From the NCBI RefSeq assembly GCF_001305595.1, contig NZ_CP012401.1, forward strand, positions 744,001-808,000: 64,000 nucleotides of DNA, in the 5' to 3' direction. Position numbers and translations under genes: made by a program. Positions 1-7,470 of the stretch are shown in pieces. This DNA comes from Azospirillum thiophilum. GTDB lineage: Bacteria; Pseudomonadota; Alphaproteobacteria; Azospirillales; Azospirillaceae. How positions within the stretch are numbered: position 1 is the stretch's first letter; the number at the start of each line of letters is the position of its first letter. Below the pieces are notes generated by a model that did not search any database, was not told the origin of the DNA, and was given only the letters and a program-made list of their open reading frames with translations.

Positions 1-285
1 CATACAGACGCCGAACCGCCAGATGTTCCAGTCGATTGCGAAGCGGATTTCGAGATTTTTGACGACCCATCTCCCAAGACGTGTCGTCCAATTCGGAATC
101 TCATCCGGATTCAACGGCCAGGGCTCATCGCGGCTGAAATCGCAATACAGGGGGCCGATCTCAACCCAGAAGTAGGCCGGCCGTAGATCCCAGCCAAACC
201 CGAAACTCCAAGACCCGAGATCGACACCGACGGTGGCCGTCCAGGAGGCGATGGGACGCTCGACCAGTGTCCAAGAACGCTTCAT
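1..285 (-). CDS. Hypothetical protein, 3' end outside window
   Basis: Reading from an ATG at 285 the frame stays open for 95 codons to the window edge, so the C-terminus is missing. A plausible ribosome site (GAGGTG about 4 bases before the ATG) supports the start. The visible part begins MKRSWTLVERPIASWTA and is rich in Trp and aromatic residues, with no signal peptide and no motif I recognise. It sits in the island and runs in the same direction as the next hypothetical gene. Function unknown. Confidence 0.6.
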   Translation of the reverse strand, partial: MKRSWTLVERPIASWTATVGVDLGSWSFGFGWDLRPAYFWVEIGPLYCDFSRDEPWPLNPDEIPNWTTRLGRWVVKNLEIRFAIDWNIWRFGVCM

Positions 286-379
286 TGGTCACCTCGATCC
301 GGTCAAATCGCTCCCCCTATACGGCGGTGGGGTGTTCCGGCCGAGCCGTCGGAGAGCCGCATGGTCTCCACAATGACCT

Positions 380-796
380 TCACGCTTCGCTCTGGAGGCG
401 GCGAGCGAGCAGGGTAAGCACCAGTTGCTCCGCGTGCTCCAGCATCCTGTCGAGGTGATACACTCGCGGGCTCCCGGCCTCGGAGTCCCACGCCACGGGC
501 TGCGGCCAGACTTGGTCGGGCAACGACAGGTAGATCAAATAGACTACAAACCGCTGGACCTCCAGGGCGGTGGCGACGGTGAACCGCTCGCGGAACGCCA
601 TGGGCTTGTCGGCGACGGTGGTGACGTTCGCGACCTCCAGTACCGTGCTGGCCAACCGGGTCATGCGGTGCCGGTAGCGGCTTTCCTGCTCGGTGTCCCA
701 CTGAGCGGGGAGCCGATCTGCGAGATCGATCATGTTCTGAAGGGCACGAGGGCGATCACTGTAACGGTCGATGAGCCAGTCGAGGGGATTGGGCAT
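380..796 (-). CDS. Hypothetical protein (138 aa)
   Basis: The frame stays open further upstream, but the ATG at 796 is chosen because AGGAG lies 6 bases before it. The protein starts MPNPLDWLIDRY, looks soluble and mostly helical, and carries many Arg, Leu and Glu residues. No catalytic motif or membrane segment is visible. It lies upstream of the partial gene at 1-285 on the same strand and is divergent from the serine recombinase gene. I do not recognise the family. Confidence 0.55.
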   Translation of the reverse strand: MPNPLDWLIDRYSDRPRALQNMIDLADRLPAQWDTEQESRYRHRMTRLASTVLEVANVTTVADKPMAFRERFTVATALEVQRFVVYLIYLSLPDQVWPQPVAWDSEAGSPRVYHLDRMLEHAEQLVLTLLARRLQSEA

Positions 797-1147
797 GACG
801 TACTCCTGCCGTGATCCCATTCGAGTACCCCCAATCTGAAAGCTGTCAAGCGAGCCCATGCTGGCGGCTCTGCGTAGCTCTGCTGTTCGCCACACGGCCT
901 GCATCGGCCCCCCAAGCCCGGCTGCAACATGGGAGCGTCTCTGGCGACGCCGAGGCGGTCGCGGCGGCCCTGGTGCTTCACCGGCTTCCGGGACAGCCGC
1001 AGGCTCGCTGAGCCCCTGACGCGGGCGGCGGTGCCACATGGCCCTGCCGGTGCTACCCAGCGGGCCTGAGTGCCACCGGGGCCGGATTTGACAGTTTTGG
1101 AACCCATGGTTCACTGGGTCCTTGAGTTGTCAGGAACCGAGGACGCC
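797..1147. other. Intergenic region before the recombinase gene
   Basis: No convincing gene is seen here. At 1089-1132 there is an imperfect inverted repeat whose outer arms both begin TGACA, centred on a CCATGG-containing spacer. Serine resolvases and invertases often act at or near paired sites next to their own gene, so this could be a res or crossover site, but that is inference only. Confidence 0.25.
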
Positions 1148-1714
1148 ATGCTGGTCGGCTACGCCCGCACATCCACCCATGATCAGGTCGCCGGCTTCGA
1201 GGACCAGATCGAGCACCTGAAGCGGCTCGGCGTCGAGAAGGTCTTCGCCGAGCAGGCGTCGGCCGTGGGAGACCGGCCCCAGCTTGCGTCCTGCCTGGAC
1301 TTCCTCAGGGAGGGCGACACGCTGATCGTCACCCGCCTGGATCGCCTGTGCCGGTCCACCGCCCACTTCTGCGAGGTGTTTGACCGGCTGGAGCGGAAGG
1401 GAGCGGCGATCCGCGTCTTGGACCTCGGGATCGACACCTCCAGCCCCACCGGCCGGATGGTGGCTGAGATCGTCGTGGCGGTGGCGGCGTTCGAGCGGCG
1501 GCTCTTGCTGGAGCGGCAGCGGGTCGGCATCGCCGCGGCCAAGGCCCAGGGCAAGTACCGCGGCCGAGCCCCGACGGCCCGGCGGCGGTTCGCCGAAGTG
1601 ATCGAACTCCGCCGGGCCGGCGTGCTGCCGGCCGAGATCGCCATCCGGCTCGGCATCAGCCGGTCGTCGGTGTTCAGGGCGTTGCGGGAAGCGAAGGCAT
1701 CCGCAATGCCCTGA
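1148..1714 (+). CDS. Serine recombinase, resolvase/invertase family
   Basis: This 188-residue protein begins MLVGYARTST, the N-terminal motif of small serine recombinases; Ser9 is the expected nucleophile. The catalytic domain continues with VTRLDRLCRS (Arg cluster near residues 65-72) and the long helix MVAEIVVAVAAFERRLLLERQ. A C-terminal helix-turn-helix reads EIAIRLGISRSSVFRAL. Length fits the resolvase/invertase group rather than the large serine integrases. The frame is open upstream, but the ATG at 1148 matches the family start. It probably served a transposon or inversion system now partly lost; no partner transposase is visible. Confidence 0.9.
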   Translation: MLVGYARTSTHDQVAGFEDQIEHLKRLGVEKVFAEQASAVGDRPQLASCLDFLREGDTLIVTRLDRLCRSTAHFCEVFDRLERKGAAIRVLDLGIDTSSPTGRMVAEIVVAVAAFERRLLLERQRVGIAAAKAQGKYRGRAPTARRRFAEVIELRRAGVLPAEIAIRLGISRSSVFRALREAKASAMP

Positions 1715-2060
1715 ACCACGCCGCCGTTCCCACGACAGGTCCGTAAGGTGCATCAGACCGCGAGCGGTTGCCCGGAAACTCGACCTCAATGCCGATAGAC
1801 CCGACATAGATCGGTTCGACCGGCACGTCCGGCTGATTCTTCCAAGCGGTCAGATGCGATGCCAAAAGGTCCCGAACGGCTTCTTGTCCAGGCAGGTGGC
1901 TCTCGGCAATCAAGGACGCCCGAGCAACCGAAATGACCAGATCGGCAACCACCTCATGGCTCACCGGTCCGGTATGTTCGTAGTTCGAATGCCCAAGGAT
2001 CACCCAGATCTTCTGTTGAGTTCCGTCCGCCCAGCGGATTTTGACGGTAGCCAGTTCCAT
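1674..2060 (-). CDS. Hypothetical protein (128 aa)
   Basis: The ORF starts MELATVKIRWADGTQQKIW with an AAGGGA-type ribosome site about 10 bases upstream. Its last 41 bases overlap the end of the convergent serine recombinase gene. The N-terminal half looks like a beta-rich domain and the middle is helical. No recognised motif. The 3' overlap means the very C-terminus may be fortuitous. Confidence 0.45.
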   Translation of the reverse strand: MELATVKIRWADGTQQKIWVILGHSNYEHTGPVSHEVVADLVISVARASLIAESHLPGQEAVRDLLASHLTAWKNQPDVPVEPIYVGSIGIEVEFPGNRSRSDAPYGPVVGTAAWFRALRMPSLPATP

Positions 2061-2316
2061 TTTTGCTTTCCCTTCGTATGTGGAGGCCCTGTGACCTCGC
2101 TGAGGTCCTGGCTACCTGACTCCGAATCGGGAAGTCGAAATTAAAAGTTCCGGGCAGACGCCTTTTCATCGCGATGCCGATGCCGATGGCGGAGCGGCGT
2201 GGCCCCGGCGATCCAGGCCGTCCTGGACGGGCGGGACGGCCGTCCGGAACCCGGCCGGTAAATACCCGGAGCCCGTCACGGGGCCAGCCGACAACCAGCC
2301 AATCCGAGGTCCCGCC

Positions 2317-2553
2317 ATGAAGGCCAGCGAGGTCTATTTCAACCGCAGTCCCCGATCCCAGCATCCCCACGACCATGTCGCCATCCTGGTCCTGGATGGC
2401 TCGAACTGGGTCCGGTTCCGCTCCTTCTTCGAGCCGGGTGACGCCGGTGTCGTGATCCTGGACGCCCAGGTGGACGGCATCGACCGCATCGTGGTGCGGG
2501 CGGGGTGTGCGACCCAGGAGGTCCTGGAGCGACTCTGCGACGGCTGGGCCTGA
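2317..2553 (+). CDS. Small hypothetical protein (78 aa)
   Basis: The ATG is preceded by GAGGTCCCGCC, an acceptable ribosome site. The product starts MKASEVYFNRSPRSQHPHDH and is followed by alternating hydrophobic beta-like segments (VAILVLDG, VVILDAQVDG, IVVRAG), suggesting a small soluble beta-sheet protein. No relatives recognised. It lies just upstream of a tandem repeat. Confidence 0.45.
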   Translation: MKASEVYFNRSPRSQHPHDHVAILVLDGSNWVRFRSFFEPGDAGVVILDAQVDGIDRIVVRAGCATQEVLERLCDGWA

Positions 2554-2566
2554 CGGTCTGGCCCCA

Positions 2567-2690
2567 GGGGGGGAAAACCTTCTTTCCCTACTTAGAGGCA
2601 CCAATCCTCCCGTTCTGCCCAGGTCAAAGGGGGGGAAAACCTTCTCCTCCAGGAGGAGGAGAACGCTCCCCCGCCTCTGCCCCGGTCAAA
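2567..2690. repeat. Two 62-bp tandem units with conserved ends and different middles
   Basis: Units 2567-2628 and 2629-2690 are each 62 bases. Both start GGGGGGGAAAACCTTCT (17 bases) and both end TCTGCCCMGGTCAAA (15 bases), while the middle 30 bases are unrelated. Seen another way, a 32-base repeat (2614-2645) sits between two 30-base unique stretches. There is no cas gene nearby. Confidence 0.6.
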
Positions 2691-3190
2691 ACGAGATGAT
2701 CGAACCTAACACCGGCCCTCCCGGCGTGAGTCTCGGGCTTCGCCCTCGTCTCCCGCCGTGCCGGGCCTCGTTGCCGACTGCGTCGCCGTGGGGAATTCGG
2801 CCATGCCAGCGGCTTCGGGGAAACACGGTCGTGGCCGCTCCTGCGTCGCGACCACGAGGTGCCGACCTTCGCGGCCCTCGCTGCCGCTCGGCCCGCTCCG
2901 GCCGGCACCGGAGTGCTTCGCCGGATCTGGATGGGTCGGAACCGCCGTGCCCGAGCTTGCGTCAGGGCCGGTATGGCCCGGCTGTCCGGCGGGTCGCTGC
3001 CGTTCAGACCGGGCTGGCGAGGTGGGCATCGGCCGAGCCCAGGGCCAGGATGGGTGCCCGGCCTGGATCGCGGAGACCAGGGAAACCGGGGGCCAGGATG
3101 AGCCGCCCCATCACCAGGAAGGCTCGCCGGGAATTTTGCGTTCCGAAAAGGCCGGGTGGTAAAAATGAAGGAGGAGAAGAGCGAGGACCA
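2691..3190. other. GC-rich non-coding stretch with many short hairpins
   Basis: About 500 bases without a convincing gene. Several frames are open only because GC is high. Short stems are frequent (GGGCTTCGCCC at about 2733; a TCGTGG/CCACGA pair around 2830-2862). It leads into an HNH-like ORF. It may encode a structured RNA or be a decayed element end; nothing decides this by eye. Confidence 0.3.
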
Positions 3191-3661
3191 ATGGGTAATG
3201 CACGCCCAATCCACGAACGGCTGGAAATGCACAGTGAGGACGACCTCAATACAGGATGCCGGATCTGGAAAGGAAGAGTGGACAAGAACGGCTACCCGGT
3301 GCTGAAGATCAACGGCGAACGTGTATGCGTTCGCCCCGTAGCCTTCGAAGCGGCCTACGGAAACCGTCTCAACTCCAACATGGTCGGGCGACCGCAGATT
3401 CGCATGACCTGCGGGATGAAGACCTGCATCAACCCCGCCCACATGACCGTCCGAACCGACGAGGACCGATTGTTCCTGGAGATCCGGCAGGAGGTCTACC
3501 TGAACGGCCGGACCAGGGCCGAGGCGAACCCCCGCTTTGCATTCATGACGACACCGAAGTTCGTTGACGCCGAGGCACGCCGACAGCTTGAGATCCGGCT
3601 GGCCAGGGAGGCACCGCTCACCCCAGAAGTCCAGGCGATCCTGGATCAGATCCGCCGGTAA
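3191..3661 (+). CDS. HNH-like protein, probably degenerate (156 aa)
   Basis: The start ATG at 3191 follows GAGGACCA; an in-frame ATG at 3098 is possible but lacks a clear ribosome site. Residues 22-75 read CRIWKGRVDKNGYPVLKING, then a stretch ending MTCGMKTCINPAHM. This matches the layout of phage-type HNH_3 nucleases (C-x-W-x-G, GYP, then H-x-C-x-x-x-x-C-x-NP-x-H-hydrophobic), including the CINPAHM end. The first His of the usual LHxCDNPxC motif is not present (RMTCGMKTC), so nuclease activity is doubtful. Such genes are often stand-alone homing-type nucleases in mobile DNA. Confidence 0.55.
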   Translation: MGNARPIHERLEMHSEDDLNTGCRIWKGRVDKNGYPVLKINGERVCVRPVAFEAAYGNRLNSNMVGRPQIRMTCGMKTCINPAHMTVRTDEDRLFLEIRQEVYLNGRTRAEANPRFAFMTTPKFVDAEARRQLEIRLAREAPLTPEVQAILDQIRR

Positions 3662-3870
3662 GGGTGAGGAACGCTGGCGGCCATGCCGGCGAGGCCAACA
3701 GCGGGATCGGTAACGATCCGATCACTCCGGCTGGTTGCCGCAACGAGGTATGACGGCCTCATTTGCCGCCCTGGGCGTGCCGCTGACCATGCCGTTCTGG
3801 AACCACTCGACCGCCAAAAGCCGGTGCTGGACAATGTCACCGGACAGACCTGACCCGGTGCCCGCATGAC

Positions 3871-3887
3871 CCTCCTCGGCTCCACCA
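3871..3887 (+). repeat. Second copy of the tRNA-Ala 3' end (att core), inverted
   Basis: CCTCCTCGGCTCCACCA is identical to the last 17 bases of the tRNA-Ala gene at 21363-21438, but on the opposite strand. It is followed, as in the other copy, by the leader of an integrase gene. The homologous arms run 3871-4432 and about 20817-21379, forming a 0.56-kb inverted repeat. The sequence left of 3871 is not tRNA-like. Confidence 0.9.
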
Positions 3888-3945
3888 TTCCTTCTCAAGA
3901 CATTGATGCGACACAGGAATTCGCCCGAAAGCGGCGGAATTTCCC

Positions 3946-3960
3946 GCGGTGTGACACCGC
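3946..3960. promoter_or_regulatory. 15-base palindrome upstream of int fragment
   Basis: GCGGTGTGACACCGC is a perfect palindrome around one central base. The same 15 bases occur before the intact integrase at 21290-21304. Conservation inside otherwise drifting copies suggests a protein-binding site (operator, or accessory site for integrase or excisionase); inference. Confidence 0.45.
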
Positions 3961-4519
3961 CCTGTCGCACGCGGCGTCGGCCGAATCGCCTCCATCCCCT
4001 TCTAAATCCGCTGTTTCAGCCCGTCCGGGGTGTCGCACATCCCTGTCGCCCAAGCGGCGTTCCATGGGGCTCTGGCTGCGGGGAGCCGTGTGGCAGTTCC
4101 GGACGCGGGTTCCGGCCGACCTACAGGCGGTTCTGGGCCGGACCCACATCAATCGCTCCCTCAGGACCAGCAGCTACCCCGACGCCATCCGGGCGGCCCG
4201 CAGGGTGGCCTTCGAGATCGAGGACATGTTCGATGCGGCCCGCGGGGGCACCGGAAGCGACCCGGCCCACGCCGCGTGCGACAGGGCTTGCCCGTCGCCG
4301 CTGGCCCCCTCGGTGACGGCCAACACCGTCCTGCCCGATCCCACCGGCCCCGCCATCCACATCGACCTGGACCTGCTGGCCAGCCGCATCGCCGAAAAAC
4401 TCCAGGCCACCCAACCAGTCGGCAAAGAGGCGGCTTCCATTCGACCTGCCTGAACGATGTCACACTGTGGCCGTGATGAAGGCCCGCATACCTGAATATC
4501 CGCAGGTGTTCCGAAGAAA

Positions 4520-4780
4520 AGGGACGCATTGGATGAAGGCGTCCGGCGGCAGCAGCCCGTCGGCCTTGAGTGCCGACACCATCCGCCGTCGCCCGGTGAA
4601 ATCCGCCTTGAGGTCGAGGAACCGCTCGATGCGGGCAGCGATTTCCGGAGCGTTGGCGGGGCCGGCGTAGCGGCTGTAGCGGTGGCCGCCCTCATAACCC
4701 TAAAGTACCAGTAGCCACGCCCCTTCCGCTTCTTCTTCGAATCGCCGCTCCATGTCGGCCAACATGGTCTTTATGGCCAG
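4520..4780 (-). pseudogene. Decayed N-terminal fragment, GSU2403-like nucleotidyltransferase-fold protein
   Basis: On the minus strand two frames together read KGRGYWYFR then GYEGGHRYSRYAGPANAPE and IERFLDLKADFTGRRRMV, resembling the start of GSU2403-family proteins (KG-x-x-YWY, then RYxGP and an R-rich helix). A shift of frame near 4698-4702 and a TAG interrupt it, and the rest of the protein is missing. The assignment is from memory of the family pattern and is moderate at best. Confidence 0.35.
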
Positions 4781-4921
4781 CCCGAGTTCCTCCACACCCG
4801 CTCCACTCCAGTTGCCTTCAAATCCGGATTTTGTAGGCAACCGATGGGCTGGACAGCGTTGGGCATCTCCATCAGGTTCGGTCGGGCGGACGTTTCCAGC
4901 TACCGGACAGGCGAAGCTCCT

Positions 4922-5968
4922 ATGGCACAAGCAGGTTCGACGATGGCCATTCTGGCCGCGGTGCTCTTCGGCATCAGCACGCCGCTGGCGAAGCTCTTGG
5001 TCCACGACCTGTCGCCCTGGATGCTGGCGGGCCTGCTGTATCTCGGCTCCGGGATCGGCCTGGGGTTGGTTCGGCTGGCCCGTGGGCTGTCGGCCTCGCA
5101 GGAGCGGAACGAGCGGAGCATCCACGGCATCGAGTGGTTCTGGTTGCTGGCCGCTGTATTTGCCGGTGGTGTCACCGGGCCGGTGCTGCTGATGTTCGGC
5201 CTGACGGCGACATCGGCATCGACCGCCTCGCTCCTGCTCAATCTGGAAGGGGTGTTTACCGCTTTGCTGGCGTGGTTCGTCTTCCAGGAAGGCTTCGACC
5301 GGCGGCTCGTTGCCGGAATGGTCGCCATCGTGGCGGGAGCAGTGGTGCTGTCCTGGGGCGGAACGGTGGACATTGTCGGTGGTTGGGGGCCGGCTGCGGT
5401 CGTCGCCGCCTGCCTGATGTGGGCGGTGGACAACAACCTGACCCGCAAGGTCTCGCTGGCAGATCCTGTGGACATCGCCACCATCAAGGGGTTGGTTGCC
5501 GGCAGCGTCAATGTCGGCATCGCCTCAGCCCTTGGCGATGGCCTGCCCGCCGTGCCAACCGCAGCGGCGGCGATGCTGGTCGGGCTGCTGGGCTACGGCG
5601 TCAGCCTCGTGCTGTTCGTGATCGCCCTGCGGCACATTGGCACCGCCCGCACCGGGGCCTATTTCTCGACGGCTCCCTTCGTCGGAGGCATCGCCTCCCT
5701 GGCGATCTTCGGAGAGCCTGTAACGGTCGGGCTGGCCGCGGCGGCGGTTCTGATGGGGCTTGGCGTCTGGCTCCACCTGACCGAGGACCACGACCATGAG
5801 CATGTCCACGACGAGATCGAACACGATCACCCGCACGTCCATGACGAGCACCACCGGCACCATCACGACGGCCCGGTAACCGAGCCGCACACCCACAAGC
5901 ATCGTCACGGACGACTACGGCACCGGCACGCCCACTTCCCCGACGCCCACCACGTCCACACGCACTGA
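4922..5968 (+). CDS. EamA/DMT-type transporter with a His-rich tail
   Basis: The 348-residue protein has about ten hydrophobic segments in two EamA halves (residues about 1-135 and 155-285), typical of drug/metabolite transporters in the inner membrane. The last 60 residues contain 24 His, mostly in H-x-H patterns with Asp and Glu, such as DHDHEHVHDEIEHDHPHVHD. Such tails bind divalent metals in many metal carriers, so metal efflux or metal sensing is likely but unproven. The start ATG at 4922 is chosen over one at 4844 because the extra residues are not membrane-like. It is island cargo with no metal regulator beside it. Confidence 0.8.
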   Translation: MAQAGSTMAILAAVLFGISTPLAKLLVHDLSPWMLAGLLYLGSGIGLGLVRLARGLSASQERNERSIHGIEWFWLLAAVFAGGVTGPVLLMFGLTATSASTASLLLNLEGVFTALLAWFVFQEGFDRRLVAGMVAIVAGAVVLSWGGTVDIVGGWGPAAVVAACLMWAVDNNLTRKVSLADPVDIATIKGLVAGSVNVGIASALGDGLPAVPTAAAAMLVGLLGYGVSLVLFVIALRHIGTARTGAYFSTAPFVGGIASLAIFGEPVTVGLAAAAVLMGLGVWLHLTEDHDHEHVHDEIEHDHPHVHDEHHRHHHDGPVTEPHTHKHRHGRLRHRHAHFPDAHHVHTH

Positions 5969-5999
5969 GGCGTGGGCCAAACCGACAGCAGGAGCCCCT

Positions 6000-6875
6000 A
6001 TGGGAAGCGTCGCCGACAAGATCGCCCGGAAGGTGGCGACCCAGATCCGCTCTAACGTCATCGACCTGTCCGCGTTTCGGGCGAGCCGGGAGCGTGCCGT
6101 TGAGGCCGGTCTCGACGGCAGTCGGTTCAAGGACCTCGTCGAGCAGGGCTACGATCCGGCCTTCGCCTTCTACGCACAGGGGCTGACGCTGGTGTCGATG
6201 TTCGCCGAGGCGATCTCCGCCATGCCCGAGGCGAAGGCGTACGCCAAGGCGGTGGCGAAGGCCGAGGACGAGTACGTGCCGGAAGGCCCGCCGATCAGTC
6301 CGCTGACGGCGAGCTATTTCAACATGTGGGCCTTCTTCGACCTCCAGTTCGGGTCCAGCCGGGAGACCATGGGGACCTGCATCCTGCGGGTGGCGGAGAC
6401 CACCGGCATGCCGGCCTGGATCGCCGACATCGTCCGGCCGATGCAGGAGTCTCGCATGGGGTTCTACATCCACATGGGCATGGACGGCCCGCTGGTTCTG
6501 CTGAAGGACATCGTCACCCGGCAGGTCCGGCGGTGCCACTCCGCGACGGGGTATGCGGGGGAACCCGGCCAACTCTGGTACACCCGCCTGCTGCCCCCAC
6601 CGCTCCCGGACATCGACCACCATGTGGTGGTCACCACGCCTTACGTGGTGCTGGACGGGACGGAGCAGCGGCTCCTGGACTATATCGGCCGCGAGGTCGC
6701 CCGGATGACCGCGGCCGGCGGACGGAAAGCCGTGGACGCCGAAACCCTGCTGAAGTTCGGCCCGACCGCCAACCACTGGAACGAGTACATCTTCCTCGCC
6801 TACGTCAACCACCAGCCCGACGCCATCTTCCTGGCCGGCGTTCCCGACATCCGGGAAAGCCTGCCGCAGGCGTGA
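6000..6875 (+). CDS. Conserved-looking hypothetical protein (291 aa)
   Basis: An AGGAG site six bases before the ATG supports the start. The N-terminus (MGSVADKIARKVATQIRSN) is helical; a middle part reads YFNMWAFFDLQFGSSRE, and the C-terminal half contains HHVVVTTPYVVLDGTEQRLLDY. No signal peptide and no known catalytic signature. It lies 31 bases after the EamA gene and 36 before the pRiA4b-type gene, so the three may be one transcript. Function unknown. Confidence 0.6.
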   Translation: MGSVADKIARKVATQIRSNVIDLSAFRASRERAVEAGLDGSRFKDLVEQGYDPAFAFYAQGLTLVSMFAEAISAMPEAKAYAKAVAKAEDEYVPEGPPISPLTASYFNMWAFFDLQFGSSRETMGTCILRVAETTGMPAWIADIVRPMQESRMGFYIHMGMDGPLVLLKDIVTRQVRRCHSATGYAGEPGQLWYTRLLPPPLPDIDHHVVVTTPYVVLDGTEQRLLDYIGREVARMTAAGGRKAVDAETLLKFGPTANHWNEYIFLAYVNHQPDAIFLAGVPDIRESLPQA

Positions 6876-6911
6876 CAAGGCGGACCGCAGCACCGACAGG
6901 AGGACAACGCC

Positions 6912-7361
6912 ATGGTCGAAGCCGCCACCCACATCGTCCGGGCCGCCCTTCGGCCCAAGCTTTACCGGGACATCGAGATCCCGAGCGACCGCTCCCTCTA
7001 CGACCTCGCCGAGGCCATCGTCCGGGCCTACGCCTTCGACCTGGACCACGCCTTCGGGTTCTTCCCCAAGCTCACCGGCCACATCTACGACGCCAAGCCC
7101 CGCTATGAACTCTTCGCCGACATGGGCGACGGCGGCGACTCCCTCAGCGTCAAGAAGACGACGGTGGCCCAGGCGTTCCCCAAGGTCGGGAAGGCGATGA
7201 CGTTCCTGTTCGACTACGGCGACGAGTGGCGGTTCCGGGTCGAGGTCCTTGCCCTCGGCGAGCGGGAGCCACGCAAACGCTACCCGAGGGTGGTCGCGTC
7301 GGTCGGCAAGGCCCCGCCCCAGTACCCGGACCCCGACGAGGATTTCGACGAGGAGGACTGA
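6912..7361 (+). CDS. pRiA4b ORF-3-like protein (149 aa)
   Basis: AGGAGG stands upstream of the ATG. The protein shows the pattern of the plasmid pRiA4b ORF-3 family (PF07929): an N-terminal RPKLYRDIEIP strand-loop, DLAEAIVRAYAFDLDHAFGF, then FLFDYGDEWRFRVEVL and YPRVVASVGKAPPQYP. These proteins are common on plasmids and beside IS elements and have no established biochemical role. The acidic tail (DPDEDFDEED) is typical. Probably cotranscribed with the upstream unknown gene. Confidence 0.8.
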   Translation: MVEAATHIVRAALRPKLYRDIEIPSDRSLYDLAEAIVRAYAFDLDHAFGFFPKLTGHIYDAKPRYELFADMGDGGDSLSVKKTTVAQAFPKVGKAMTFLFDYGDEWRFRVEVLALGEREPRKRYPRVVASVGKAPPQYPDPDEDFDEED

Positions 7362-7470
7362 GCCGGCCTCCCTGCCGCAGCCCCGCTTCCGGTCAACACC
7401 GTTGCCTGCCGCACCCGGTCTGATAGAGTGCCGCCGCGTTGCACACTTTTGAAGAGACGTTGGGCTCGCG

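Larger units (their letters stand above)
3866..4453 (+). pseudogene. Truncated tyrosine integrase, N-terminal fragment
   Basis: The 195-codon frame matches the N-terminal third of the integrase at 19678-21285, roughly 90 percent identical at DNA level from 3871 to about 4432. It keeps the DUF6538-like start (WLRGAVWQFRTRVPADLQ) and the linker through IAEKLQATQPV, then diverges and stops, so the core-binding and catalytic domains are absent. Its ATG at 3866 lies just upstream of the 17-base tRNA-Ala 3' end copy, and the frame reads through that core. Orientation is opposite to the intact copy. It is a remnant of a related or rearranged integration module. Confidence 0.85.

Noticed and set aside
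303-701. Minus-strand 132-codon frame
   Set aside because: Overlaps the better-supported hypothetical gene at 380-796 in another frame and lacks a ribosome site.
2567-2690. Calling the two 62-base units a CRISPR array
   Set aside because: Too few repeats, a G-rich non-palindromic repeat and no cas genes; kept only as a finding to test.
3646-3970. Minus-strand frames between the HNH-like gene and the int fragment
   Set aside because: They run into the integrase fragment antisense and show no coding features.
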